A stretch of 54,840 nucleotides of DNA from a bacterium (GTDB lineage: Bacteria > Zhuqueibacterota > QNDG01 > JAGLOF01), in NCBI GenBank assembly GCA_023139105.1, contig JAGLOF010000005.1:1-54840 (forward strand), in the 5' to 3' direction. The position numbers and the translations under genes are program-made. Within the stretch, counting starts at the first letter, position 1; the number at the start of each line of letters is the position of its first letter. The notes below the pieces were generated by a model. The model saw only the letters and a list, made by a program, of their open reading frames with translations, was not told where the DNA came from and did no database searches. Positions 1 to 7,921 of this stretch are shown here, one piece after another.

Positions 1-26
1 AACTGTAGGTTACACGAGTATAGCGC

Positions 27-258
27 AAGGAGATTGCCACGGCACAGAACGCCTCGCAAAGACACATATGTACTTAACTTTGTCTCTGCCGGGGAGCTGT
101 TTGTGCAGGCAACAGCGGCAGTCCCATAAAACTCCACCAGCATTTATCAATATCTTTCAGGCAGGGCAGGGCGGCTCCGTGTTCTTCTCCGCTCTTCTTC
201 GTGGGCAATGCTCCTGCTCTACTTTTATTTTTTTTAATTTTCTATCCGTGATCTCTGT
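27..258. repeat. Dispersed intergenic repeat, copy 1
   Basis: About 230 bp align to 13205-13472 with long identical blocks, for example the 17-mer GAGATTGCCACGGCACA, a block around GTGCAGGCAACAGCGGCAGTC cut here to its core GCAGGCAACAGCGGCAG, and CAGGCAGGGCAGGGCGGC. A third partial copy lies at 25071-25124. The left end resembles the widespread bacterial repeat whose reverse strand reads TCATTGCGAG...GTGGCAATCTC. The short ORFs inside the two copies are not conserved in frame, so I read it as non-coding. The rest of 1-362 holds nothing else I can name. Confidence 0.85.
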
Positions 259-362
259 GTGGGAAATACTTTTAATAAGCTTAATTACAAGATCCTGAAA
301 CAAGTTCAGGAAGACAAAAATTAATTTTTCGTTTCATCCATGTTTAATTGCTCCTGCTCTTC

Positions 363-1184
363 TCAAAGCTTTCCCAATGTCCTGCACAATAACGCTATAA
401 ACTGTTTTTCAATCTTTCCCGCTACATCCTTAACTTCATCATGACTCAATTTATTGGCAGACAGTCCTGTTCCCATATTGGTTATACACGATATTGCAGC
501 CACCTTCAAACCTGCCTGGACTGCCGTTATGACCTCGGGTACGGTAGACATACACGCCGCATCCGCACCCAACGTGCGAATCATTCTGATCTCAGCCGCA
601 GTCTCATAACTTGGCCCGGTAAAAGCGGCTAATACGCCTTCTCTAATTGCAATTCCCAACTCCTTTGCTGCTTCACGAAGCAAATTAGAAAGATCAGGAT
701 TGTAGGCCTCTGTCATATCGGGGAATCTCGGTCCAAATTCATCGTCATTAGGCCCTATCAATGGATTTGTACCCATGAGATTAATGTGATCGGTAATAAG
801 CATAAAATCGCCGGGTGAATAGTCGGGATTACAAGTACCTGCTGCATTGGTTAGAAACAGATTTTTAATTCCCAGCTCTGCCATGACACGCACATAAAAG
901 ACTACGCGGGACATGTCATGCCCTTCATAATAATGAGAACGCCCCTGTAGTGTCATCACAGGAATGCGTCCAACACTGCCAAATATAATCCTGCCGGAAT
1001 GCCCGGCTACAGTCGGAACTGGCCAATGAGGGATTTCTGCAGTCTCAATTATAATGGCATTATCCAGAGTCTCGGCAAACTTACCCAGACCTGAACCAAG
1101 CACCAGGGCATTCTTAAATAAGAATTGTGGTGCTTTCAACCGAAGGTAATCGGCGGCTTCAAGTATTATTTGTTTTTTATCCAT
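363..1184 (-). CDS. punA: Purine nucleoside phosphorylase, trimeric type
   Basis: Cytosolic enzyme of purine salvage that splits purine (deoxy)nucleosides with phosphate to the free base and (deoxy)ribose-1-phosphate. The 273 residues match the usual ~270 of the trimeric PNP/MTAP family end to end. Visible motifs are the phosphate loop GSGLG near residue 31, GHSG near 81, the QGRSHYYEG block, TGPSYETAAEIRM with the purine-site Glu region, a MSTVPE block and the base-binding Asn in SCITNMGTG. That Asn favours a 6-oxopurine phosphorylase over MTA phosphorylase. No strong Shine-Dalgarno precedes the ATG. It is transcribed away from the HD gene and stands alone. The family is secure; exact substrate preference is inferred. 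Confidence 0.93.
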   Translation of the reverse strand: MDKKQIILEAADYLRLKAPQFLFKNALVLGSGLGKFAETLDNAIIIETAEIPHWPVPTVAGHSGRIIFGSVGRIPVMTLQGRSHYYEGHDMSRVVFYVRVMAELGIKNLFLTNAAGTCNPDYSPGDFMLITDHINLMGTNPLIGPNDDEFGPRFPDMTEAYNPDLSNLLREAAKELGIAIREGVLAAFTGPSYETAAEIRMIRTLGADAACMSTVPEVITAVQAGLKVAAISCITNMGTGLSANKLSHDEVKDVAGKIEKQFIALLCRTLGKL

Positions 1185-1519
1185 AGTTTAAACATACATA
1201 TCAGTATAGTCGATTTCCAAGTTAAATGAAAAATGTGTCAATATTCTTTTTCAAATTTCCTTGAGGCTTAGCAGGATTAATAGTAAATCGGAACGTATAT
1301 TTAGAAAACTGTCAATAATCTCTTTTTAACAGATAACAGTATTTACAGGACTTGAAAGAAGATACACATAAACATATTATAATATTGTTTTTTTTAAAAC
1401 ATCACAAACTCATCTTGCTATTTTGAACCCACATACGTATCTTAACGAATATTGACAAACAAGGGATTGCGCTTATTATTTGATAGTGCAATAATGGAAC
1501 AAACAAGGAGAAACAGACT
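1185..1519. other. Divergent intergenic region with promoter
   Basis: This 335-nt AT-rich space separates two diverging genes. Apart from the plus-strand promoter at 1452-1479 and an AAGGAG ribosome site just before 1520, I see no gene or clear RNA structure in it. Confidence 0.6.
1452..1479 (+). promoter_or_regulatory. Sigma-70-type promoter for the HD/aconitase cluster
   Basis: A perfect -35 TTGACA at 1452-1457 is followed after 16 nt by TATTAT at 1474-1479. It lies about 40 nt before the start codon of the HD gene, which has the ribosome site AAGGAG. It is the best promoter-like match in the gap and points into the 1520-7847 gene series. Confidence 0.6.
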
Positions 1520-2098
1520 ATGATTCAAGCACGCGACATCGAAACGTTGTTTCAGAAACAACTCGATGGCATTGAAGACGCCTCTTTGCGAGAGAAGACC
1601 GTAGAGACATGGGTCAAGGGCTGCGCACTGGGCGGTTGGAAAAGTGTAGAAGAGCTTCATCAGATACCCTTCACACTTCTAACCGATACCTGCGGCGTTA
1701 GTTTTGTTGATCACACCATTGCTGTAACTGACGGTGCCGTTGCTCTGGGCCGTGCACAGACTGAGGGATATAAAAAACTTCCCTACAAAATCAACTTTGA
1801 CCGTCTCTCTGCCGGCGGCCTTCTGCACGATGTAGGCAAACTTATGGAGATAGAACCGGACGGCAAAGGTGGTTACCGCAAAAGCCTGGCCGGTAAGTAT
1901 GCCCGACATCCTATCTCCGGAGCAATAATTGCTTCTGAATGCGGCATTACCGATGATGTTTTAAACATGATCATATGCCACGCAAAAGAAGGTGACGGCC
2001 GTCCCCAGGTGCTTGAAGCCGTACTGGTTCACCAGGCGGATTTTGCTACATTCAATCCTCTGGTCATGAAACAAAAGGGAACGCTCATAGAAGATTAA
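1520..2098 (+). CDS. HD-domain phosphohydrolase
   Basis: A 192-residue soluble protein with an HD metal-binding fold. The pattern is visible as VDHT near residue 63, GGLLHDVGK near 98-106 (the HD pair), RHPISGA near 128 and ICHAKEGDG near 151, with a further VHQADF. Such proteins hydrolyse phosphate esters, often nucleotides, but the substrate cannot be read from sequence. The ATG at 1520 has a good AAGGAG site 7 nt upstream. It is first in a same-strand series with aconitase-family genes, although a 166-nt low-complexity spacer separates it from the next gene, so co-transcription is possible but not shown. A second HD-type signalling protein (HDOD, 4080) lies in the same cluster. Confidence 0.85.
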   Translation: MIQARDIETLFQKQLDGIEDASLREKTVETWVKGCALGGWKSVEELHQIPFTLLTDTCGVSFVDHTIAVTDGAVALGRAQTEGYKKLPYKINFDRLSAGGLLHDVGKLMEIEPDGKGGYRKSLAGKYARHPISGAIIASECGITDDVLNMIICHAKEGDGRPQVLEAVLVHQADFATFNPLVMKQKGTLIED

Positions 2099-2222
2099 AT
2101 ACCAAGCACCAAGCACCAAATAACAAATAACAAAAGACAAAAGAATAATGAATAATGATGAGCTACAACAAAATTTGGAATTTGATCCTTGGAATTTGTC
2201 ATTTGTATTTTGGAATTTAAAA
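2096..2222. repeat. Low-complexity intergenic repeat
   Basis: The spacer is built from short iterated words: ACCAAGCACCAAGCACC, then AACAAATAACAAA runs, then three spaced copies of TTGGAATTT between 2174 and 2220. The first half is A/C-rich and the second half is its rough reverse complement, so the transcript could fold back. Similar word-repeats occur between genes in many environmental bacterial genomes. No ORF is present. Confidence 0.7.
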
Positions 2223-2264
2223 ACACTATCAATCTAATCTATAAAAAAAATATTGGAGTACAAG

Positions 2265-4067
2265 ATGGGTTTGACCATCATTGAAAAAATACTAGCTAAT
2301 CATGCGGGCCATGAAGTTAAGGCCGGACAAATTGCAGACATTCTCATAGATGCCCGTATTGCCCGTGATTTTGGCGGTGCCAATGTAATAAAAAATATCA
2401 AAGACAATGCCATGGGTATTGATGATACCAATCGTACATTTTTTACTTTTGACTGTAATCCCGGCGGTTCAGATCAAAAATATGCAACGAATCAACATAT
2501 TTGCCGCCAATTCGCCCGTGAAGCCAATATTCCTGTCTACGATATCAATGCAGGCATAGGTACACATATTGCGATTGACGAAGGACTGGTCACTCCGGGC
2601 GGCACATTGGTTTCAACTGACAGCCATGCAAATATTCTGGGGGCAATCGGTGCCTTTGGTCAAGGCATGGGCGATCAGGATATTGCCGCTGCATGGGCCA
2701 ATGGCAGTGTATGGTTCAAGGCACCCAAATCACTAAAAGTAATCCTTAAAGGCCAGGCTCCTGAAAACACTCCGGCAAAGGACATTATTCTTAGACTTCT
2801 CAAAGAATTTGGAGCTGCAGGATTATTAGGTTATTCCGCCGAATTTTATGGTGAAGCAGTTGATAAGATGGGGCTCTCTGAGCGTATCACCATCGCATCA
2901 ATGGCTACTGAAATGGGCGGCATTATCGCCATATTTCCACCAAATGATATAGTTATTGAGCATTTCAACCGTCTTGAGAAAAAATTTACTCCGGTGTATG
3001 CCGATGATGATGCTGTGTATGACAAAATCGTAGAGATAGATATTTCAAATCTGGAACCTATGATAGCCCGTCCCGGTCATCCTGAGGATGTATGCCCTGC
3101 AAAAGAAGTTGCAGGCATCAAAATTGATTCGGCATTTATCGGCTCTTGCACCAATGGCCGTTATGAAGATATGAAAGCCGCAGCTGAAGTGCTTGAAGGA
3201 AATACAATCGCTCCCGGTGTTGTACTAAAAATTGTACCTGCCACTCGCCAGGTCTGGGAACGCTGCCTTGAAGATGGAATCATTGACATTTTCATCGATT
3301 CGGGTGCACTTGTTGGCAATGCAGGCTGTGCAGGTTGCGCTGCAGGTCAAATAGGCCAAAATGGGCCCAATGAAATCACTATATCTACAGGGAATCGTAA
3401 TTTTGCCGGTAAACAGGGTAAGGGTTTTGTATATCTTGCATCTCCTCAAACCGTAGCTGCCAGCGCAATTGCAGGTGTTATAGCCACTACAAATGCAATG
3501 CCAAAAGTACAGGCAGAATTTGCACCCGGGCCAGGTATTAAAGCTGGCGACAAGGTAAAAAGCGATTCCGTTTCTGATAAGCCTAATACTCTGAAAGGTC
3601 GTGTTTGGGTTATTAGAGAAAACAACATAGATACTGATATGATATTTCATAACCGTTATCTGGCTATTACCGAAATCGACCAAATGGGCCAATATACATT
3701 TGACAATCTAAAAGGCTGGGAAGATTTTGCAGACAAAGTTCAACCCGGTGATATTGTTATTACCGGTGCCAACTTCGGTGCCGGCAGCTCACGCCAGCAA
3801 GCTGTGGATTGTTTCTCTGCTCTGGGAGTCCAGGGTATTGTGGCCGCTTCTTTTGGTGCTATTTACGAACGCAACGCTATAAATGCCGGTCTGCCAATTA
3901 TCAACAGCAAACTAATCGAATCCAATATTGAAAACGGTGAAATCATCGAAGTAAATCTGAAAACTGGTGAAATACGCAGAGAAAAGACAGGCGAGCTTAT
4001 TAATGCCAATCCCTTTGCAGATATCCAGATGCAGATCTACCAAAAAGGCGGCCTTCTTAATCTTTAA
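2265..4067 (+). CDS. Fused LeuC-LeuD type aconitase/isopropylmalate dehydratase
   Basis: A 600-residue Fe-S hydro-lyase joining the large aconitase domain (about residues 1-420) to the small swivel domain (about 450-600). The three [4Fe-4S] cysteines are in GSCTNGR and in the GCAGC pair downstream. STDSHANILGAIG and the small-domain substrate loop FGAGSSRQQA are also clear; the last differs from the commoner GSSRE by Gln for Glu. The ATG at 2265 is preferred over an upstream TTG at 2253 because TTGGAG at 2253-2258 is the ribosome site. The sequence near residue 35 (RDFGGANVIKNI) is unlike standard AcnA or AcnB. Aconitase, homoaconitase and isopropylmalate dehydratase share this fold, so the substrate is undecided; the adjacent citrate synthase homologue favours a tricarboxylate. 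Confidence 0.88.
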   Translation: MGLTIIEKILANHAGHEVKAGQIADILIDARIARDFGGANVIKNIKDNAMGIDDTNRTFFTFDCNPGGSDQKYATNQHICRQFAREANIPVYDINAGIGTHIAIDEGLVTPGGTLVSTDSHANILGAIGAFGQGMGDQDIAAAWANGSVWFKAPKSLKVILKGQAPENTPAKDIILRLLKEFGAAGLLGYSAEFYGEAVDKMGLSERITIASMATEMGGIIAIFPPNDIVIEHFNRLEKKFTPVYADDDAVYDKIVEIDISNLEPMIARPGHPEDVCPAKEVAGIKIDSAFIGSCTNGRYEDMKAAAEVLEGNTIAPGVVLKIVPATRQVWERCLEDGIIDIFIDSGALVGNAGCAGCAAGQIGQNGPNEITISTGNRNFAGKQGKGFVYLASPQTVAASAIAGVIATTNAMPKVQAEFAPGPGIKAGDKVKSDSVSDKPNTLKGRVWVIRENNIDTDMIFHNRYLAITEIDQMGQYTFDNLKGWEDFADKVQPGDIVITGANFGAGSSRQQAVDCFSALGVQGIVAASFGAIYERNAINAGLPIINSKLIESNIENGEIIEVNLKTGEIRREKTGELINANPFADIQMQIYQKGGLLNL

Positions 4068-4079
4068 TCAGGAATAACC

Positions 4080-4985
4080 ATGAGCGAATCGTTTGATCAT
4101 ACATCTTCACTGAGTGTGCAAGAATCGGCACAGAAAATTCTTGCCAGTATCACTATACCAAGCCCACCTCGAGTGCTAATTGGAATACAGGAAGAGCTGT
4201 CTAAAGCCGAACCCTCATTTACTAAAGTTTTGGCATTTATCAGCGAAGATGTTGCCTTGACCGCCAAGGTTATTAAAGTAGCCAATTCACCTTTCTTTGC
4301 CACACGTTATCCTATTAAAGGCCTCGAAACAGCACTACCTATTCTTGGCCTGGATAACTTCAGAAATATTATTCTGACTTCTGCCTTGAGAACAGCATTT
4401 AAACAGACTGGACTGCCGCAAGAAGAGATGAATACTTTTCATGAACATTCCTTAATTGTTGCACGTACATGTCAGACTATTTCAATGCATCTTGACAGAA
4501 AGGTCGCATACAAAATAGACACAGGCCTGGCCTATATGGCAGGACTCTTTCATGATTGCGGCATGCCTCTTCTGGGGCAGCGTTTCCCTCAGTACTACAA
4601 TGATTTAAGGGCAGCTGGACACAATGCGGATCTATTACAGTTCGAAGAGAACCGGTATAGGACCAACCACTGCATCATAGGTACTTTTGTTGCACGGGCG
4701 TGGCAACTGCCTGAAGAACTAAATGAGGCAATATCACAACATCATACCACATTTACAAATCAACATGATGACAAGGCCTTAATACTTGCTGCGCTGATTA
4801 GAACAGCAGAAGGCCTGATAGAACATGTTGCTGACATACCAGACCAAGATGCTGTATATTTTCAGCATTCTGACGACCAGGTCGGTTTTCAAAGTGCTTT
4901 AAGTCTAATGGCGATTCCACAGGACGATCTGGAAGCACTGATCCAGAAAATCGGCCAGATGTTGTCTAATAATCAATCACTTTAA
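4080..4985 (+). CDS. HDOD-domain signalling protein
   Basis: A 301-residue soluble protein consisting almost entirely of one HDOD domain (about residues 20-230). It shows the typical IPSPPRVL entry, the DVALTAKVIKVANSPFF helix and a retained AGLFHDCGMPLLG HD motif with a later HH pair. HDOD proteins usually act as regulators in signalling, not as metabolic enzymes, and most lack hydrolase activity. It has no receiver, GGDEF or other partner domain. It starts 12 nt after the fused aconitase and ends 18 nt before the LeuC-like gene, so it is wedged inside a metabolic operon. That suggests a regulatory or maturation role for these Fe-S enzymes, which is inference only. Confidence 0.88.
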   Translation: MSESFDHTSSLSVQESAQKILASITIPSPPRVLIGIQEELSKAEPSFTKVLAFISEDVALTAKVIKVANSPFFATRYPIKGLETALPILGLDNFRNIILTSALRTAFKQTGLPQEEMNTFHEHSLIVARTCQTISMHLDRKVAYKIDTGLAYMAGLFHDCGMPLLGQRFPQYYNDLRAAGHNADLLQFEENRYRTNHCIIGTFVARAWQLPEELNEAISQHHTTFTNQHDDKALILAALIRTAEGLIEHVADIPDQDAVYFQHSDDQVGFQSALSLMAIPQDDLEALIQKIGQMLSNNQSL

Positions 4986-5003
4986 TTAATTCGGAGGCTT
5001 CCC

Positions 5004-6269
5004 ATGGGAATGACCTTTGCTCAAAAAATACTAGCACATAAATCCGGGCAGGATACTGTCAAAGTCGGACAGATAGTAACTATCAAACCCGACTACCTGC
5101 TCACACACGACAATACTGCCGCCATAGTAGGTAAAATTGGCGATGAGCTGGATAAATACGGCGTAGTCCGTACTGATCTCAATATCATCGTACTTGATCA
5201 TGTCATACCTGCCGCATCAGAAAAAAATGCAGCCGGACATAAAAAAATCAGAGCCTTTGTCAAAGAACACAAAATTGAACATTTCTTTGATATTGGAGAA
5301 GGCATATGTCACCAGGTTGTATATGAAAAAGGATTTGCAAGACCTGGTCGTATTATTGTAGGCTCAGATAGCCATACATGCTCCTACGGTGCAGTTGGAA
5401 CTTTTTCAACAGGCATAGACAGAACCGAATCAGCAGCTCTCATACTGATGGGTGAAACATGGCTCAAAGTACCGCCTACAATCAAAATCACTCTTAAAGG
5501 ACGATTGGCAAAAGGTGTATCTGCAAAGGATATCATCCTTCGGATAATAGGTGATATTTCCGCTGATGGTGCTACATATCAAGCTGTTGAGTTTCACGGC
5601 GATATTCATAACCTCAGCATGGATGATCGTTTCACTATTGCTAACATGGGTATTGAGATGGGCGCAAAAATTGCCGTCTTCCCAGTTGACAATACAACCA
5701 AAGCATTTTTTGATGAATATAATATTCCTTTTAATGCCGATGATGTAGTATGGGCAGATGCAGATGCCGAATATATCCGCGAATTGGAATACGATCTTTC
5801 CACGTTGGAACCTGTTATTGCTGCTCCTCACACTGTTGATAATGTCAAACCTGTTAATGAGCTTGAGGGAATACCTCTTGATCAAATACTTCTGGGCACT
5901 TGCACCAACGGCCGCCTGAGCGATTTTGAGATAGCCGCATCGATTATTAAGGGTAAAAAAATTCATCCGGGCACACGCATGCTCATACTACCTGCCTCCA
6001 GGCATATTATGCGTGAAGCCATGAAAAAAGGTTATATTGATGCCTTGGTTGAAGCTGGTGCTGTAATGCTACCTCCGGGTTGTGGACCATGCCTGGGTGC
6101 CCATCAGGGTGCTATGGCCCCCGGCGAGAAGACTCTATCAACAGCCAACCGTAATTTCAAGGGCCGCATGGGTTGTAAAGATGCTGAAACCTATCTTTCC
6201 AGCCCGGCAACTGTGGCTGCCAGTGCACTACATGGCGTAATTACAGACCCCAGGAAGGAGATCATCTAA
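5004..6269 (+). CDS. Aconitase-family large subunit (LeuC/HacA-like)
   Basis: Large, Fe-S-bearing subunit of a two-subunit hydro-lyase, 421 residues, the size of the archaeal-type LeuC/homoaconitase branch and shorter than the 465-residue enterobacterial LeuC. Cysteine ligands are in GTCTNGR and PPGCGPC; GSDSHTCSYGAVG and LSTANRNFKGRMG are also intact. The ATG follows CGGAGG by 8 nt. It ends in TAATG, overlapping the start of its small subunit. Family members act on isopropylmalate, homoaconitate, dimethylmalate or related acids. No other leucine or lysine pathway gene (leuA, leuB, hacB) is nearby, while a citrate synthase homologue is, so I do not assign a leucine role. Confidence 0.9.
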   Translation: MGMTFAQKILAHKSGQDTVKVGQIVTIKPDYLLTHDNTAAIVGKIGDELDKYGVVRTDLNIIVLDHVIPAASEKNAAGHKKIRAFVKEHKIEHFFDIGEGICHQVVYEKGFARPGRIIVGSDSHTCSYGAVGTFSTGIDRTESAALILMGETWLKVPPTIKITLKGRLAKGVSAKDIILRIIGDISADGATYQAVEFHGDIHNLSMDDRFTIANMGIEMGAKIAVFPVDNTTKAFFDEYNIPFNADDVVWADADAEYIRELEYDLSTLEPVIAAPHTVDNVKPVNELEGIPLDQILLGTCTNGRLSDFEIAASIIKGKKIHPGTRMLILPASRHIMREAMKKGYIDALVEAGAVMLPPGCGPCLGAHQGAMAPGEKTLSTANRNFKGRMGCKDAETYLSSPATVAASALHGVITDPRKEII

Positions 6270-6751
6270 TGAAAGTTTTTAAATACGGCGACGATATCAA
6301 TACAGACATGCTCTTTCCAGGCAAATATACTTATACATGTTCCACGGCAGAAGAGATCAAACCTCACCTTTTAGAAGATCTGGATGCTGATTTCGCATCT
6401 GCGGTACAAGCTGGTGACATAATATTCGCGGGCAATAACTTTGGATGTGGTTCATCTCGTGAACAACCTGCACTTGGCCTTAAGGCTGTAGGAGTAAAAG
6501 CCATTGTTGCCAAGGGTTTCTCACGTATATTCTACAGAGCATCAACAAATCAGGGACTTATGCTTATAGAGTGTGCCGAAGCTGTAGATGCCTATAAAGA
6601 AGGTGCCAGTGTAGAGCTGAATACCACAGCCGGTACTATAACTGTAGCCGGCAAATCTTATAACTTTCCAAAACTACCCGATGAAATGATGGCAATCATG
6701 GATGCCGGCGGCCTTCTAAAATACACAAAGAAAAAACTGGAAGAGCGATAG
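6269..6751 (+). CDS. Aconitase-family small subunit (LeuD-like)
   Basis: Swivel-domain subunit of 160 residues that pairs with the preceding large subunit. It begins with the family pattern DDINTDMLFPGKYTY and carries NNFGCGSSREQPALGL, the loop that holds the catalytic Ser and Arg. The substrate-selecting stretch after the first strand reads KYTYT, unlike the YLVY/YLVM of isopropylmalate enzymes or YLRT of methanogen homoaconitase as I recall them, so the substrate may differ. The start ATG overlaps the upstream stop (TAATG), with GGAAGGAG as ribosome site, which indicates coupled translation. The next gene begins 10 nt after its stop. Confidence 0.9.
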   Translation: MKVFKYGDDINTDMLFPGKYTYTCSTAEEIKPHLLEDLDADFASAVQAGDIIFAGNNFGCGSSREQPALGLKAVGVKAIVAKGFSRIFYRASTNQGLMLIECAEAVDAYKEGASVELNTTAGTITVAGKSYNFPKLPDEMMAIMDAGGLLKYTKKKLEER

Positions 6752-6761
6752 CGAGGCTCAA

Positions 6762-7847
6762 ATGACAGAAAACAAAAATATATGGAATACCGATGTAACT
6801 TTAGTTGAACCCAATAACTTAGTGGTTCGCGGCTATAAATTAACTGACATTGTAGAAAAAGCCGACTTGATTGAGGCCGCCTGTATTATTATCAGCGGTG
6901 AAAGGCCAAACAAGAATAAGGCCGATAACTTAAGAGAACTGGCCATTACAGCCACTCGGAAACCTCTTCCAGCTGTGCATAGAAATCCGGCTGAAGATAT
7001 CTCCAAAACGCTTCAGAAATATATTCTGTGTGATGAGGAGCTGGCCAGTTTTAATCCCCCTGATATGGTTGAAAAAGCAGTATTCGCCTTAGGCCGTTTT
7101 GGCGCATATCTGGCAGAAATTCTGGGTAATACTGCAGCAGTCAAATCTTTAGACTCCAATGCCGGGGCCGACAAACTGATATACAGAGCAGTAACAGGTA
7201 AAACTGATTTTAACAGCGGAGAAGCCAGAATGCTGGAGGCCGTTGTAACAGCCTCAATGGATCATGGTGTAACACCGCCTTCTGCTCAGGCAACGCTAAT
7301 AGCCTCAACAGCAAGAGCCAGTTATGAAGTGGCTCTTGCACAGGGCGTTGGTGCCATTACCGACATGCATGGCGGTGCAGGCGAAAAAGCCGCAGAATTT
7401 TTCATGTCATGTGTTGCCAGGGCTGAGACTGACAGTATACAACTGGAAGAGGCAACCCGCCTATGTGTGTCAGAGGCTGTAGAGGCTAAAGTCCGTATCA
7501 AAGGAATGGGACACCGTGTTCATTCTCAGGACCCGCGCCGTGATATACTCTGGAGCCTGTCTGACAGTGCCGGCCTCTCTTCTCACTGTGTAGCAGTTTC
7601 CAAACTAATCAGCGATATTTTTGAGAATATCCGCGGTAAGAAACTTCCTATAAATGTTGACGGTGTTATCGGTGCTGTCATCGCTGATATGGGCATTGAC
7701 CCCAAGCTTGCCAAAGCACTGTTTATCTATGGCCGGATAATGGGGCTCTCCGCTCATTTTGATGAAGAGCTTAAAACACAGAAACCTATGCGCCGCATAG
7801 ATTTTACACAGGCACAATACACAGGACCAAAAAATCTATTTTTATAG
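6762..7847 (+). CDS. Citrate synthase-superfamily enzyme, citryl-CoA lyase-like
   Basis: A 361-residue cytosolic enzyme of the citrate synthase fold. The catalytic histidines appear in SMDHGVTPPSAQA and KGMGHRVHSQDPR, and an Asp follows in PINVDGVIGAV. The N-terminus (WNTDVTLVEPNN, then RGYKLTDIV) and the DHGVTPPS and DMHGGAGE blocks resemble proteins annotated as citryl-CoA lyase more than classical citrate synthase, which is longer. It could make citrate from oxaloacetate and acetyl-CoA, cleave citryl-CoA, or do a related Claisen reaction. It is the last gene of the cluster, 10 nt after the LeuD-like gene, and is followed by a strong terminator. With the two aconitase-type enzymes it forms a coherent tricarboxylate module, but no isocitrate dehydrogenase is present in the window. 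Confidence 0.85.
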   Translation: MTENKNIWNTDVTLVEPNNLVVRGYKLTDIVEKADLIEAACIIISGERPNKNKADNLRELAITATRKPLPAVHRNPAEDISKTLQKYILCDEELASFNPPDMVEKAVFALGRFGAYLAEILGNTAAVKSLDSNAGADKLIYRAVTGKTDFNSGEARMLEAVVTASMDHGVTPPSAQATLIASTARASYEVALAQGVGAITDMHGGAGEKAAEFFMSCVARAETDSIQLEEATRLCVSEAVEAKVRIKGMGHRVHSQDPRRDILWSLSDSAGLSSHCVAVSKLISDIFENIRGKKLPINVDGVIGAVIADMGIDPKLAKALFIYGRIMGLSAHFDEELKTQKPMRRIDFTQAQYTGPKNLFL

Positions 7848-7870
7848 TTTAACTCAAAGTTTTCAATATA

Positions 7871-7904
7871 AAAGGGGGGACGGAAATCCGTCCCCCCTTT
7901 TTCA
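7871..7904 (+). terminator. Strong intrinsic terminator, probably bidirectional
   Basis: A perfect 13-bp stem (7871-7883 with 7888-7900) closes an AAAT loop and ends in TTTTT. An A-run sits on the other side, so it can also serve the converging VIT/vWA gene that ends at 7922. Confidence 0.93.
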
Positions 7905-7921
7905 ATTTCGCTGATTAACGT

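Noticed and set aside
68..298. 76-codon ORF in the first dispersed repeat
   Set aside because: The matching ORF in copy 2 is in a partly different frame with indels that are not multiples of three, and no ribosome site is present.
1481..1493. TTTGATAGTGCAA shared with the hairpin at 18687-18699 as a repeat element
   Set aside because: Thirteen bases shared once without flanking similarity is not enough to call a repeat in an AT-rich genome.
3225..3692. 155-codon ORF antisense to the fused aconitase
   Set aside because: The plus-strand gene is complete with all motifs, and the antisense reading shows no family pattern or start signal.
5004..6751. Calling the LeuC/LeuD-like pair leuC and leuD
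   Set aside because: No leuA or leuB is nearby and the substrate loop is atypical, so the leucine assignment is not supported.
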